This document shows, in pieces, positions 22,170-33,174 of a stretch of DNA of 64,000 nucleotides. The notes beneath the pieces are model-generated. The model ran no database searches and was not told the origin of the DNA. It saw only the letters and a list, made by a program, of their open reading frames with translations. The DNA lies in the NCBI GenBank assembly GCA_001792895.1, contig MARA01000016.1, positions 744,001 through 808,000 of the forward strand, in the 5' to 3' direction. This DNA is from Lentinus brumalis (Eukaryota > Basidiomycota > Agaricomycetes > Polyporales > Polyporaceae). Made by a program: the position numbers and the translations under genes. Positions within the stretch are counted from its first letter, which is position 1. Each line of letters begins with the position of its first letter.

Positions 22170-22293
22170 CTCAAGTCAGTAAATCAGTAGGTAAGTAAGT
22201 AGGTAAGGAAAGCAAGCAACCAAGTGAATAAGTAAGTAAGCGAGTAAGTACGTAGTTGAGTAAGTTAATGCAAGGTAAACTTAGAGTAAGTAA
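22170..22293. repeat. Degenerate GTAA microsatellite upstream of SYS1
   Basis: About 120 nt are dominated by AAGT/GTAA tetranucleotides (for example TAAGTAAGTAGGTAAG), lying just upstream of the SYS1 start. The array is imperfect, which suggests age. Confidence 0.85.
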
Positions 22294-22624
22294 TGCCGCG
22301 GCGGCGCACCGCCACTGGCATCGTCGGTTGCTCTCCTCCTGATTGCCTCCTGACTCCTGAGTTTGGAGCTCGCTTCCTACGCAACGGACAAAGGTATGTG
22401 CTACTGTCCGACTGCAGCATCATAGCGATACTAACGTGCATATCTCAGACATCGGTCATTGCGGTTATTAAAGATGGTCAGTAACCTTACGCGTATTCGA
22501 ACAATTTACTGCAAATTCATAATCGTGCAGCCAGCTTCGCAGCCAACGGACATCGTGGACCGCATGTGCCAGTGAGTTAACTGTTGGAGTGTGGAAACTC
22601 CCAGTTTGACTGTAATGTGGCAGG

Positions 22625-23972
22625 ATGCACATCGAGAGGCGCGACCGTACGAAACGCAAGAAGGCGAAACATGTCCAGCCGGAAGATTCGATACCTCGCA
22701 TTCACGAGGTTGTGTTCAATCGGCCTCCAGTTCTGCCGGCAGTGTACGCGAACCTCGACGATCTTGTCATTCTCAAACAGGAGCTTTACTACGATTACCG
22801 CAAGGTCCCTGACTATCGGAAAGTCTACCGTGATGCCATTCGGTGGATCCAGGAATATCCGTACGAGAAGCTGAAGCGCGGAGAGCAGGTATACGATGGA
22901 CCTATGATGCTCGAGCTTGGAGTACGGTCAGTTGCTCTGCTGCTTCATCTGTTATCTCATGTGCTCATCACGCGACAACTCAGAGGCATCGTCGATTGCG
23001 AGGTCGACCCTCAATATGACATGACGTTTCCAGCTATCCTCGAGCTACTCGAAGGCCTCACCGGCATCGAACTTCCGCTTCTCAGTCTCAATGGCAAGAA
23101 ACCTCCGACGATCATTGGTACATCGTTCCAGCTCCGGAAGCGCGCCCTCGCTGCGTGTGCATGGCTGAACTTCCAGTCGCAATTCTGCCTCGACTCTGAA
23201 GGATCCCTCCACGCGATCATGGAGCGTCCATGGCTGAACAATGCAGCTTACTACGCGAACATGCTTTGCTGGGAGGGACCCATCCCATTCATCGTCATCC
23301 GAATAGCCAGCTACCTCACGACGTTGCAGAAGCGGTTCGGCGTCGACTTCCGGAAGATCGAGGGTTTCAAGGAGATGATATCGATGTGGCGTGCGTACGA
23401 CGATTATCTCGTCTGGCAGGCCGACCAGGAGAAGTTGCGCCTCACCAAGGTCCGCAAGGCTCCTAACCGGTACCGCTGCGCTGCAGATGGGTGCGGCGTT
23501 CAGGCCGTCAATAAGAAAGCCATGCGCAGGTGCGGCGGGAGCTGCCCTGAGTCGGCTAAACCGTACTATTGCAGCCCTCACTGCCAGGACAAGGTACGTC
23601 AACATCGGGCTTCCTTCCACCGTACTACTACATGGACCTATCTAGCACTGGTTCGTACACCGCTATGCATGCAAGCAGGGTCTAGCGGCACCTCCCATCC
23701 TCGACGACGACGGCGACCCTGCCTGGATCGACGTCGAGAAGTACGACACGTCGTATCCAAATGTCTCTCTTCCGGACTGGCTCGTTTGGTCGGAGTGGAA
23801 TGGCCCGGAGATATTCATCGACTTCCCACATCCAGGGCGCGACTACAAGGGCGAGATGATCCGCTTACGCACGAAGACCTTCGGCCCAGAGTTCTTGCGG
23901 TCGTTTCGAAGCATGTGGCAGCTGCCTCCAGAATACCGGCTGGTACGAGAAGCCTGTAGGTTGACTCCTTAG
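22625..23972 (+). CDS. MYND-type zinc-finger protein (architecture II, copy F)
   Basis: Three exons (22625-22926, 22984-23593, 23646-23972) give 412 codons. Architecture II differs from copies A, C, D and E: a basic N-terminus, a conserved YANLDDLVILKQELYYDY opening, a long helical body, the MYND finger about three-quarters along (CAADGC, CGGSC, YCSPHC, and HRYAC after the intron), then about 100 residues beyond it containing DDDGDPAWID and FGPEFLRSFRSMW. Intron 1 (57 nt) is a multiple of three and free of stops. The intron within the finger matches that of the intact paralogue at 26745-28085 in position. The function is unknown; MYND fingers usually mediate protein contacts. The start at 22625 is the first in-frame ATG, though an upstream exon cannot be excluded. 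Confidence 0.85.
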
Positions 23973-24719
23973 CTGATTCCGCGTGCCCAGACTTATGTGA
24001 CCATCCACAGTGACCGAGCGGTCCGTCGATAGATCCTCCATGACCGGCAAGACTCGTCCTCGGGTATGCATGAATGCTAGGCTGGTCGTGCTCACTCGTA
24101 TGACTCAACTCCTGTGTTTCGCAGCCCGATGTTCCGCTGTGCAAGAAATACGGTTGCCGCCATGTCAAGCCTGAGGCTGCACCGCGATCTGGAGCTGTCT
24201 AAGCTTCCGATCGCAAGTGTAGGCGGAAGACAGAGCGACCAATTCACGGGGCTTCGGTCATATATCTACATATATCTTGATCTTCCTTCGTGCGTCGGTG
24301 TTCTTTTGGCTCATATCATACTCACACAAGGACTCACGCGCGGATATATCAAAGCGGAACAGTGTCTACGTCAGTTCGCCAGTTGATGGAACACATTGTA
24401 TAACCTGCTACCAACCAGTTACCAACCACATGCTTCACTTTCCGCTCGTACTGTTCAAAACGTCATGCGAGTACTAACACTGCTCAACTCGCGCGTTGGG
24501 GTCACTGTAGGACGCTGGTCTGCGTGATCTCGAGGTAGTAGGTACGTCGCATATCCTGAGCTGTTTCGTTGTCAACATCATGATGACCACCTGCCAGGTC
24601 TCTATTCGATTCCGTCGACCTTGTGTGAAGTCATCTTTTTGAACAGGTTTGCGCTTCGGTTGCCGCTTTCACTTTGACGCCACATATGCGTGACACAACT
24701 TGTGACTGAGTCGGGATAC
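23973..24719. other. Intergenic, AT-richer stretch
   Basis: No gene is seen between the stop of MYND copy F and the start of the duplicated MYND block. The segment 24020-24070 (GGTCCGTCGATAG...CATCCTCGGG-like) also recurs downstream of the MYND relic at 28395-28740, so it is the 3' flank of architecture-II loci. Confidence 0.5.
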
Positions 24720-26510
24720 TACATACATGAAGTGGAAACGGACGGGACACTTCAAACCTCCACTACCGCTTGTCTGCCACACCTTTGCCCCTTCCTTCGC
24801 TGCTCTAGTACTTTGCGCCACTGTTACCACCCCCCGTGCATCTCCTTGTCACCCGCAATCTCGTCCCTCTGCTGTCGAAGGTCAGTAGTAGTTGAAAATG
24901 TCCTTTGGTGACCTCCGCCCCACGTACCGCAATAACGTGGGCCATCGCCCTCGAATATCTACGCGAGATCGACCTGGCGCCCCGTTCAATGACGAGGTGC
25001 CCCAGCTCTTCCGACCACTCAATCCTTCGCTCTCAAGTTCACCGATTACCTTCTTGCCAGTACTGACCCCAGTCCCTCGTTACAGATGCCATCCGACTGC
25101 AGCACACCTCCGACTCCGATCTGGTCCATTTGCAGCGATCACGAAACGTCCACCCCGCCGACCACTCCAGAACCTACTAGCTCACTGGAGCTGAACGTGG
25201 CTGAGCCTCTCTGCGAGTCTCTCACGACCTACAGCAGCAGTTCCTTGGTCGGGAGCTGGCGCGTCGGTTGCTGTCAGCTACCGGGGAGCACGCCCATCAT
25301 TCCTAACCTCGAGGGCTACATGGCCTTCCAACGCGACGCCTTCCACGATGCCTACGCATGTGGCTCCCAGTGCCGCAAGTGCATACCAGGGGTCGCTCAA
25401 TACATCCTCAACAACCCGACGGACAGCGTGATGGCGAAGGCCGCCACCCACGCAGGGAGCATCCTTGAGCTCGCTTCACGGTGCGTTGACTCTAGACGGG
25501 CCTGATTGAGTGGTGCTAATCACAGTGTCATACTAGGTGTGCCACAGGTTGTGCCGCTCCTTTCAAACCAGAAGCAGCCCTCTTGCTCACCGACATCGTC
25601 CTCAAGCGCCATGGAGCCTACGAACGTGTGGAATGCCTCTCGGTATCTGGCACAGATCACGCACACGCACACGCCGCCGCCTCCCTCGCGTTTCTCATCA
25701 AGTACCGAATGAAAGACACTGCGGGGACGCTTGGCGCATACCTCGAGGATGCACACCTGCTGCACGCGGTCATAGATGCCGACACTGCCATTGACAACGG
25801 ATTTCGGTTCGCCGGCGCATTCGAGGTCGCCGCTGTCGTCCTGCAGCTCGGGGAGGCCCATTCCCAGGACGTCCGCGGTGGGGCGCGCTTTGGAAAATAC
25901 AAGCAGCTGTGGAGGGCGTACGATGTCCAGCAGCGTATCCTGGACAAGATGCGTCACGCTCCCTCTAGGTACACTTGCGCGGAACCGTCCTGCGGGTTTC
26001 GTTCCTTGAAGGCCCACCAATTCAGGCGCTGTGCGGGATCCTGTTTGTCGGAGGTCAAGCCGGGCTATTGTAGCAAGACCTGTCAGCGAAAGGTGAGAGA
26101 CTATCGTCGTATGACAGACTTCCGCCCGCGCTGATAACTGTATTCTGCTACTAGGATTGGGAGCGGCATAAGGCTGTGTGTGAGCCCCGGCGGTTGAAGC
26201 TCCTCGAGACACAGCCAAGCATTCCGGAAGTACCTCAACATAACAACTCTAATTGTGAACATACTCATACCGAAGTCCGGAACTACTGAACACGTCAGTT
26301 TGCTACTAATGCGCCGGTTTCTAGTCTATGACTTGTACGCACGTCGTCACTTAGTTCTACGTAGCTTTCGGCGTAATCCTCTCACCACCGTCAATCAAGT
26401 CGAACACTCGAGAATGTAGACACGTTGGGTACGATGACAAGACGCGTCGTCACGAAAACGCGTCTCGTCGCGTGACGTCACGCGCTGCGGGTCGCTGGAC
26501 CGGGGCCAAA
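24720..26510. repeat. Inverted duplicate, right arm (MYND locus D)
   Basis: This is the mirror copy of 6005-7830, containing a complete MYND gene and its flanks. The arms are about 17 kb apart and enclose VPS1, the BCS1-like gene, SYS1 and another MYND gene. The ends are approximate. Confidence 0.8.
25086..26289 (+). CDS. MYND-type zinc-finger protein (architecture I, copy D)
   Basis: Three exons (25086-25480, 25537-26092, 26155-26289) give 361 codons. It starts MPSDCSTPPTPIW, contains FQRDAFHDAYACG, a helical body nearly identical to copy C, and a C-terminal MYND finger (CAEPSC, CAGSC, YCSKTC and, after the intron, HKAVC). The 27-residue tail after HKAVCEPRRLK is the ancestral-looking frame; copy C lost it through a 16 bp tandem duplication. 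The start lies directly after TTACAG, suggesting a 5' UTR intron, as in copies C and E. The two introns sit at the same sites in all four architecture-I genes. Confidence 0.88.
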
Positions 26511-26744
26511 GCAATTTGCCCCAGGTCCGCCCCTGTACACGTGCCTCCAAACCGGTACTCACTGTCCAGAAAGATGCTATGATGGCGCTTTCCGGCGGAA
26601 GGGAGGGCATGTGAGGAGAGAGACCATAAGTACGAGTCAGGACATGCGCATCCGATCCATCCGGGCCTTCGTCTGCCCAACTCGAGCGGCTCGAGGCTTG
26701 ACAATGGGGGTCCGCTTCGTCCCAACCTCTCTCTCGCTGTCGCC

Positions 26745-28085
26745 CTACGGACGTCTGAGTGTCAGTACCGCATCTAAAGAGGTCAAGTACGAGACGCTTA
26801 CGTTCGACGTGACATCATCGGCGTACAAATTGTTTGCCTGCAGGTCCCAGTGCAGACGGAAGTAGCGCAGGAAGGCCGGGCTCAGTGTTCTTGTCCGAAT
26901 CCGGAACATGTCCAGAGGCCGGTACGGACTGGGATTCTGCACGTCGATGCAGATATCCGCGCCGGGCCGTGACGACCAGACCTGCGAGGCGGATAAGACG
27001 ACGTCCTCGGGGTATGCGGTGTTGTAGTGCTCGTTGGCGTCCACCCAGTCCGGGTCGCCGTCGTCCACGCCGACGGGGTCGGCCGGGATTCCCTTCTTGC
27101 AGACATAGCGATGTACAAACCAGTGCTGATGGTGGGTGAGCATGTGGCAGCCGAACGGAATGCCGAACGTGCTCGCCTTCTGTTGACAAAGCTTGCTGCA
27201 GTAGTGCGGCTTCGTCTGGGGTGGACAGTTCCCGCTGCAGGCGCGGAACGCGTTCTTGTGTACCGCCTGGACGTCGCAGTTCTCCGCGCCGCAGATGTAC
27301 ACGTTCTTTGCCGTGTTAACTTCGTAATACTCCTTGATCTGCGCTGCGATCCGCCTCTTGGTGTAGTCTTCATACGCGCTCCAGAGGTGCTTCATGTCCC
27401 AGATCGTGCGTGTCACCCGGTTGCGCGTGCCCGGGTACCGATGCCGCAGCGAGGCGAGCCAGTTCGCGATGCGGATGACGATCCGCGGCTGCCAGTCGTC
27501 GCGGGCGCAGAGGTTCGCATTGAAAGCGGCGTTGTGCATCAGGGGATTCGTCTCAATCGCATGCATTAAGCCTCCGGTAGGCAGTTTGAAGTGGGAACTG
27601 AAGAACATCCACGCGCACGCGGCGTGAGCGCAGCGGCGGATCAAGGGGGTGTTCTTGTCGATGTGCGGCACCTTGCCACCCGCGCGGACGATCGAAGACA
27701 TACTCCGATTGCCGGCGAGGCTCTCCAGCATCTCGAGGACTTTCTGGTAGTCAGGACGCGACGGTACCTCGCATTGCGCGAGTTGCCTGGAATCATCATG
27801 ATGGTCAGCATGTTCTGTCTCTCTGGCCAGACATACATACCTGAGGCAATACTCGAACATCAAGGGTGCGTCCTTCAAGTCTACTCCTCGTTTCAACCGC
27901 TCGTATGGATAGTCCTCAATCCATCGTATGGTCTCCTGGTAGAGACGCCTACAGCTCGGGTTCGATCTGCTGCGATGATCATAGGTAAGTTCCTCTTTGA
28001 GGATGACAAGATCGTCGAGGTTTGGGTATGCTCCATAGTACTCAGGAGGAATGTCGAAGATAACCTCATGAATGACCTTCGTCAT
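26745..28085 (-). CDS. MYND-type zinc-finger protein (architecture II, copy G)
   Basis: Exons 28085-27841, 27786-27177 and 27125-26745 give 411 codons. The order matches copy F: YPNLDDLVILKEELTYD, helical body, MYND finger (CGAENC, CSGNC, YCSKLC, then HRYVC), DDGDPDWVD and a distinctive C-terminal VWSSRPGADICIDV segment. Both introns are multiples of three without stops (54 and 51 nt), so an unspliced frame spans the whole locus. Removing them restores perfect alignment with copy F. Intron 2 starts with GC rather than GT, inside the finger: if it were retained, 17 residues would separate the last His/Cys ligands from the rest. The final 12 residues are uncertain and could be changed by another splice. 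The start at 28085 (MTKVIHEV) is preferred over 28115. Confidence 0.82.
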   Translation of the reverse strand: MTKVIHEVIFDIPPEYYGAYPNLDDLVILKEELTYDHRSRSNPSCRRLYQETIRWIEDYPYERLKRGVDLKDAPLMFEYCLRYVCLARETEHADHHDDSRQLAQCEVPSRPDYQKVLEMLESLAGNRSMSSIVRAGGKVPHIDKNTPLIRRCAHAACAWMFFSSHFKLPTGGLMHAIETNPLMHNAAFNANLCARDDWQPRIVIRIANWLASLRHRYPGTRNRVTRTIWDMKHLWSAYEDYTKRRIAAQIKEYYEVNTAKNVYICGAENCDVQAVHKNAFRACSGNCPPQTKPHYCSKLCQQKASTFGIPFGCHMLTHHQHWFVHRYVCKKGIPADPVGVDDGDPDWVDANEHYNTAYPEDVVLSASQVWSSRPGADICIDVQNPSPYRPLDMFRIRTRTLSPAFLRYFRLHWDLQANNLYADDVTSNVSVSYLTSLDAVLTLRRP

Positions 28086-28334
28086 GAGGAATAAGTAGGG
28101 TTGCCAGCGCAGCAATGCAGCCAGCTAGTAATCGTGTTGACAGATTATCGATGTAGGCCATGGCGCCTACATTGCCATATTTGGTCAAGACCCAATCTGG
28201 ACCGCTTCTCTCGCGATGATGAAAGTGCTTCTCTCCAAGTTGGCGCTGAATAGTTTTTGGTGCTCTACCCTCCCTTCTCGCCGAGATAGACGGTATATGT
28301 TTCCCCATGTACGGTTCCTTATCTCAGTCATGAT

Positions 28335-28395
28335 GGGCGTCTGAGTTGCCATTTGTGGAACCGGTTCGACCCGGTTCGATAACTTCATCGGCCAT
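28335..28395 (-). repeat. Short block shared with 128-190 (inverted)
   Basis: On the minus strand it carries the doubled GAACCGG motif followed, after a variable hexamer, by AAATGGCAACTCAGACGCCCAT, nearly as at 128-190. It lies about 250 nt upstream of MYND copy G and directly next to a MYND relic on the other strand, so it may mark a rearrangement junction. Confidence 0.7.
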
Positions 28396-28740
28396 GCGGC
28401 TGAACAAGTTTGCTACGCCAACATGCTCTACTATGAGGGCCCCATCTCGTTGTACCCGAATCTGCAGTACCTCACCACGCTGCAGAAGCGGTTCGATGTC
28501 GTCTTCCGGCAGTCGATCGACTCGGATGTGGCGGCCCTGGCGGGTGGGCCCCGACGACTATTTTGTCTCGTCTGGCAGGGTCCGTCGATAGGCCGTCCAC
28601 CACTAGCACAAGCCATCCTCGGGTACGTCTCATGTGTTCTCGTGTCTCATGCATATATCTCCAGCGGGATGTACGACTTTGTAGGGATTGCGGAGCTCGT
28701 CATTTGCTCGCCACGTCGAGGCCGGGCGCTGGCACGACCG
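28395..28740 (+). pseudogene. Relic of architecture-II MYND gene
   Basis: The stretch CTACGCCAACATGCTCTACT and what follows aligns with exon 2 of copy F (YANMLCWEGPIP...YLTTLQKRFGVDF). Here it reads YANMLYYEGPIS, YLTTLQKRFDVVF, then degenerates near CGACTATTTTGTCTCGTCTGG. The sequence then jumps to the 3' flank of the family (GTCCGTCGATAG), skipping the finger and C-terminus. With no start, finger or tail, it is a dead fragment lying divergently next to intact copy G. Confidence 0.78.
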
Positions 28741-30014
28741 TGACCTCTAAGGCTCTGCGTTCAGGAAGGACGAACAATGCCACTGGGCTTACTGTGCATT
28801 TGTTATCCTTATCTTGGTTAGTGCTCCGTGTTGTTTCTGCTCGCTCGCGCCCACGTTGATCAACACCCAGCATATACGACAAACCTATTCAGCGCATGCG
28901 TCATTTCTCGCTGATACTGCTCTGGATTTGCAAGTCGTGCGATGGCTGGACCTGAGTGCTGGAGCTCTTGCAGTATTCTGGATGGTGGGATGTTGTTTCT
29001 GACGTACGTCGCATAGTCCGAGTTGTCCCGTCATTATGCGCTTGTTGACTATCTACCAAGCTTCAAGTCGACGCACTAGGCTCGGGCACAACAATGAGCA
29101 CAACGTGAGTGTGCCGCGCTCGCATTGTATGCGAAACCTCGCGCTCTACTATCGCATTGACGGGAGTGTACTGATTTGAGCGCATTGGCCAGAGAACGCG
29201 GGTGGCTCGCCGCTCGCTTTGTCTGTGGTCCGCCTATAGTCGACGATCATGCGCTCTTCGCTGTGTCCGTTGTTGGCTTCTGGGCAATGCTGCAGGCTCT
29301 GGCTCTTCGTGGAGCACTATGCCGTCCGGCACCGTGAAGGAAGTCGTGACGGAGATCGGGCGTCGCCCGTCACCATACATAAGCGGACTCGGACGCGTTC
29401 GAGTGCGACACCCCCCAGGTACCTCCACCTCCACTAGTACCTCCTCTCTACCCACAGCGTTACCTCTTCTTATTCTGACCTCCGTCATTGCGCTACCACC
29501 GTCTCGAGAACACTACAGTCGCTTCTCGCATCGTTCTCTCACTTCACGTATCCCGGTTATACCACCCTGTTCTCAGATTCGAAGGTGAGTACGATGGGCG
29601 ACTTGACGACTTGAACCGTCGTGCACGCCATGCATGGTAGTCGTCTGTATAATTCGGAGCACCGTTGAGATATGCCGAAATGCCTCATCTCAAGGAGGAC
29701 ACGCGCAGTGGCGACCTCAGGCTACGGGCGTTGCGCCAGTCTAATCTGGTCCCGGCCGCCCTGCCAATGCTTGTTCCTCGATACATCCCGCCACTTTGCT
29801 ATACAGCATATGCTGATAGTGCGGTGAGCTCCTTCGGACACATTGTAGCCATCGAGTGCGTCGGCCGTGAACAGCGTGTTCTGCCGGCATCACACATCTG
29901 CGCGTCGCGGTCCAGAGGGCCCTGGGTGGACTGCTCCAGCTCTTCCGAATTGTTACCCTTCCGCTCGATATCAACCTCATTAACAGCCTATATTGACCCA
30001 GTCTCGCGTTTCAG
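28741..30014. other. Intergenic region upstream of MYND copy E
   Basis: No supported gene. The final 600 nt resemble in composition the leader of copy D (CT-rich, ACCTCCACC runs), so they probably hold promoter and 5' UTR introns. Open frames at 29202-29588 lack support. Confidence 0.4.
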
Positions 30015-31206
30015 ATGTCGTCCGACTCCACACCTTCTAGTCCGGCCTGGTCCACTTGCGGGTCCGAGGCGTCCACCCCACCGACCTCCCCAGAACTTGA
30101 ACCTACCACCACATTTGAGACATCTACTCCGCCATCTTGTGGACCCCTCCCGACCTACAGTGGCAGCTGTTCAGAAGGAGCTACTTGGCGCATCAATTGT
30201 TGCCCGTTGCCGGCCAGCGTGCCTGTGATCCCGAACCTCGAGAGCTACATGGCGTTCAAACGCGACGCCTTCCACGACGCCTACAGCTGCGGTCCTCAGT
30301 GCCGCGCGTGCGTCCCACAAATGGCTCATTTTGTCGTCGAGAACCCCACAGACAGCGTCATGGCGTACGCTGCGACGGACACGCAGAGCATCCTCGAGCT
30401 CGCCGCACGGTGCGTACCACTGAGCCGAGTGCATTCTTGCAGCCTCGCTGACGTATTATTACCATTACAGGTGTGCTACAGGCTGCGCCGCTCCTTTCAA
30501 ACCAGAGGCCGCGCTCTTGTTTACGGACATCGTGCTCAAGCGCCACGGAACCTGCCGGCGGACGAAACGCCTCTCCATATCCGACGTGGAGCACAACCAC
30601 GCACATGCCGCCGCCTCCCTGGCATGTCTCATCAAGTACCGCACGAAGGACAGTGCGGGAACGCTGGCGGCATACCTCGAGGATACGGACCTCCTCCACG
30701 CGGTTATGGACGCGCACGCTGCCGTCCATCACGGATTCCGGTTCCCGGGCGCATTCGAGGTCGCCGATGTCGTCCTGCGGCTCGGGGAGACACACGGCCA
30801 GGACGTCCGCGGGGGCGCGCGCTTTGGGGAGTATACGCAGCTGTGGGACGCATACGACGCCCGACAGCGGAAGATGCGCCAGGATCCGGCTAGGCACACG
30901 TGTGCGGCGCCGACGTGCGGATTTCGCTCGTTGAGGGCACGCAAGTTCAGGCGGTGTGCAGGCTCTTGTGCACCTGAGGTCAAGCCGGGGTATTGCAGCA
31001 AGTCTTGTCAGCGGAAGGTGAGAGGCTCTACCTATTTTTGAGGGTGTGTGCGTTGCTGAGACGATTGCACCTACCAGGATTGGGCGGCGCATAAGGCCGT
31101 CTGTGGTTCTCGGCGGCCGAAGCCGCACAGCACGTATCCGGAGACGCTTGCAAATACACCCGGCTTCGTAGAAGAAATCAAACACTACTCAACAGCTTCA
31201 GTCTAG
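30015..31206 (+). CDS. MYND-type zinc-finger protein (architecture I, copy E)
   Basis: Three exons (30015-30409, 30471-31017, 31078-31206) give 356 codons. Exon 1 has exactly the same length as in copy D (395 nt). Features: a Ser/Thr/Pro-rich start MSSDSTPSSPAW, FKRDAFHDAYSCG, AFEVADVVLRLGE, and the MYND finger CAAPTC, CAGSC, YCSKSC, HKAVC. It is clearly more diverged from C and D than those are from each other, implying an older tandem duplication in the same orientation as D. The tail after the finger is unrelated to those of C and D. No signal peptide or membrane segment. Confidence 0.87.
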
Positions 31207-33174
31207 GACTCTACGTTACGCTACATACGCCAGCCTATGCTATCGCACGCTCTACTCTACTATACGCAAACTCTCTATTTTGTCTATCAACAGCTCTCGT
31301 CGTGGTCATAACAAAACCTGTCTCTATGTCATCATTACGGTGCGCAACCTTGGCCGTGAACCAGCCAATACTCTGCGGAGCGTTGACGTTCTCGAGCATT
31401 GGAGCTAACTTCTCTGTCTATGATTGAGTGAACACCGGGCTGCTAGTGTTCTACCCCTCCGCGTCGAGCTCTGGCTGTTCTGAGCCGGTGTGACTCCATA
31501 CGACGGCGGTGACAGACGGTCCGACGCACCGTTCTGATATCGACGAAATGGGACGATCTAAGAAGAAACGTGCTATGATCCTGGGCTCGGTGTTGTTGGA
31601 CTCCGACCCTCGAGTGCTCTGTTATGGCGGTGAATATTTGGATGCCTATCCGTGCGCGTCGTTATTAAGTTCCGCCTTTTAGCCGTCCGTGCTCCCTACT
31701 CACCACTGCGCCCCTCACGAGGCCTCAAATCTACTATCCTCTAGGTATCCAGGTTCCTAGCGTCGAGAACAGCGTTGTCACACTTTCCGAGTCCGACTTG
31801 AATCCACCTTGAATCCAAACCCGCCTGCCACGCCAGAAGGGGACGAACGAGTCGCTTCGAGTCGATCCAGTCCGACGCGTCACTCCCGACCGCTGTGCGC
31901 TCTCAGGCTGGTCCTCTGGATCTCATCCTTATACTCTTGACTCCACCCTCGCTCCAACTGATGATGCGAACGGAAAAGGTTTTGGACTTGCTCGCAGGGA
32001 CGCTGACTGAAATGACTCCTCCCACAAGCTGGTCCATGGCCAATATTCGTATTCGCAGAACTTTTCGGCTACGATAAGCCGCCTCAAATTTTCCTCTCAG
32101 ACTCGGACAACCCCTGACGGACGAGCCAGCTGCTATCATGCCTTGATACTTGTCGAAAGGTTAGCTCACGAGACACGTTATCTTGCCCTTGTCGCTGCTT
32201 ACTTTTCTGCTCGGTTGCCGGTCACGCCACCCATTTTGATATCTAGAACTCGTCAATCGGTAGAGTATGTCTCCCACTGAGCTGCGACACGCAAATGTCT
32301 AGAAGGCGTGGATGCTCCGGCGTGAGTGCGCTGTTGTGGTCGGCCTTGTCGGTGATCTCATCGGTACTCCTGAGGACTGCGGCCCTGGTAGCAGTCCAGT
32401 GGAGGTGCGTCGTCAACGCATGTAGGTCTTGCAGTCATCAGTGCCCATGCGATTTTTCAAGGATATCTCTTCTATCAATCTTGCATTCGAGGTCATCAGT
32501 ACTGACGATGAAGTCACCATGATCGCTTAACAACTGACCGGTGCACTTTGAGTATCGCGCAGACTGACGCCAAAGCAGTGTTTAAGTATAAGGATCTACG
32601 CCACCGCGGTTTCAAGCCACCGAACTGCCAAGGTATCATCCCGACGTCACAGGGATGTCTGTGCCGCGGTTGTAGGTCGGACCCTCGCATTGACCTGCTA
32701 TAGCCTTCAGGACCCTCGAGCTTCTTGTGGCACGAGGATCTGTCTGTTGGTGTGCAACAGCACCGTTCGTACATCTTGTCATGACGACGTCGCCGTACGT
32801 CTGCTCCTATTCGTTCGTATACACCGGGATTGATGTGTCCCCGGAGATATGATGGGCTTATGCCACTTGTGCCAGCATGTTCCCACCATGCGGCAGGTCT
32901 TATAGCATCCGTTCGCGTAGGGAAGAAATACGACGGCATGCGGCGTACTTCCCTTGAAGTTGACTTCATCCTCCTTCGCTTTACCAGTTGAGCCGGTACT
33001 CGCTGTGGGTTTGTCGCTTTTCTCGACTGCTGGCGCATCCTGGCTCGCCTTCGACGACTAGTATAGCCATAGTAATCCGCCACATGGGCTCCACCTGCTG
33101 TCAATCCTTTGGTCTATAACCCCGCATCTCCTCGGGCTCGTCGCGTTCAGGATACTGGAGCTTAGGCAGTCAAA
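31207..33174. other. 2 kb with no gene seen
   Basis: No exon chain, repeat or recognisable element could be established. A minus-strand frame at 32514-33104 is long but Arg/Ser-rich with no domain or splice logic, so I treat it as chance or as a very old relic. Confidence 0.4.

Noticed and set aside
32514..33104. 196-codon minus-strand frame
   Set aside because: Arg/Ser-rich, no motif, no splice continuity and no paralogue in the window.
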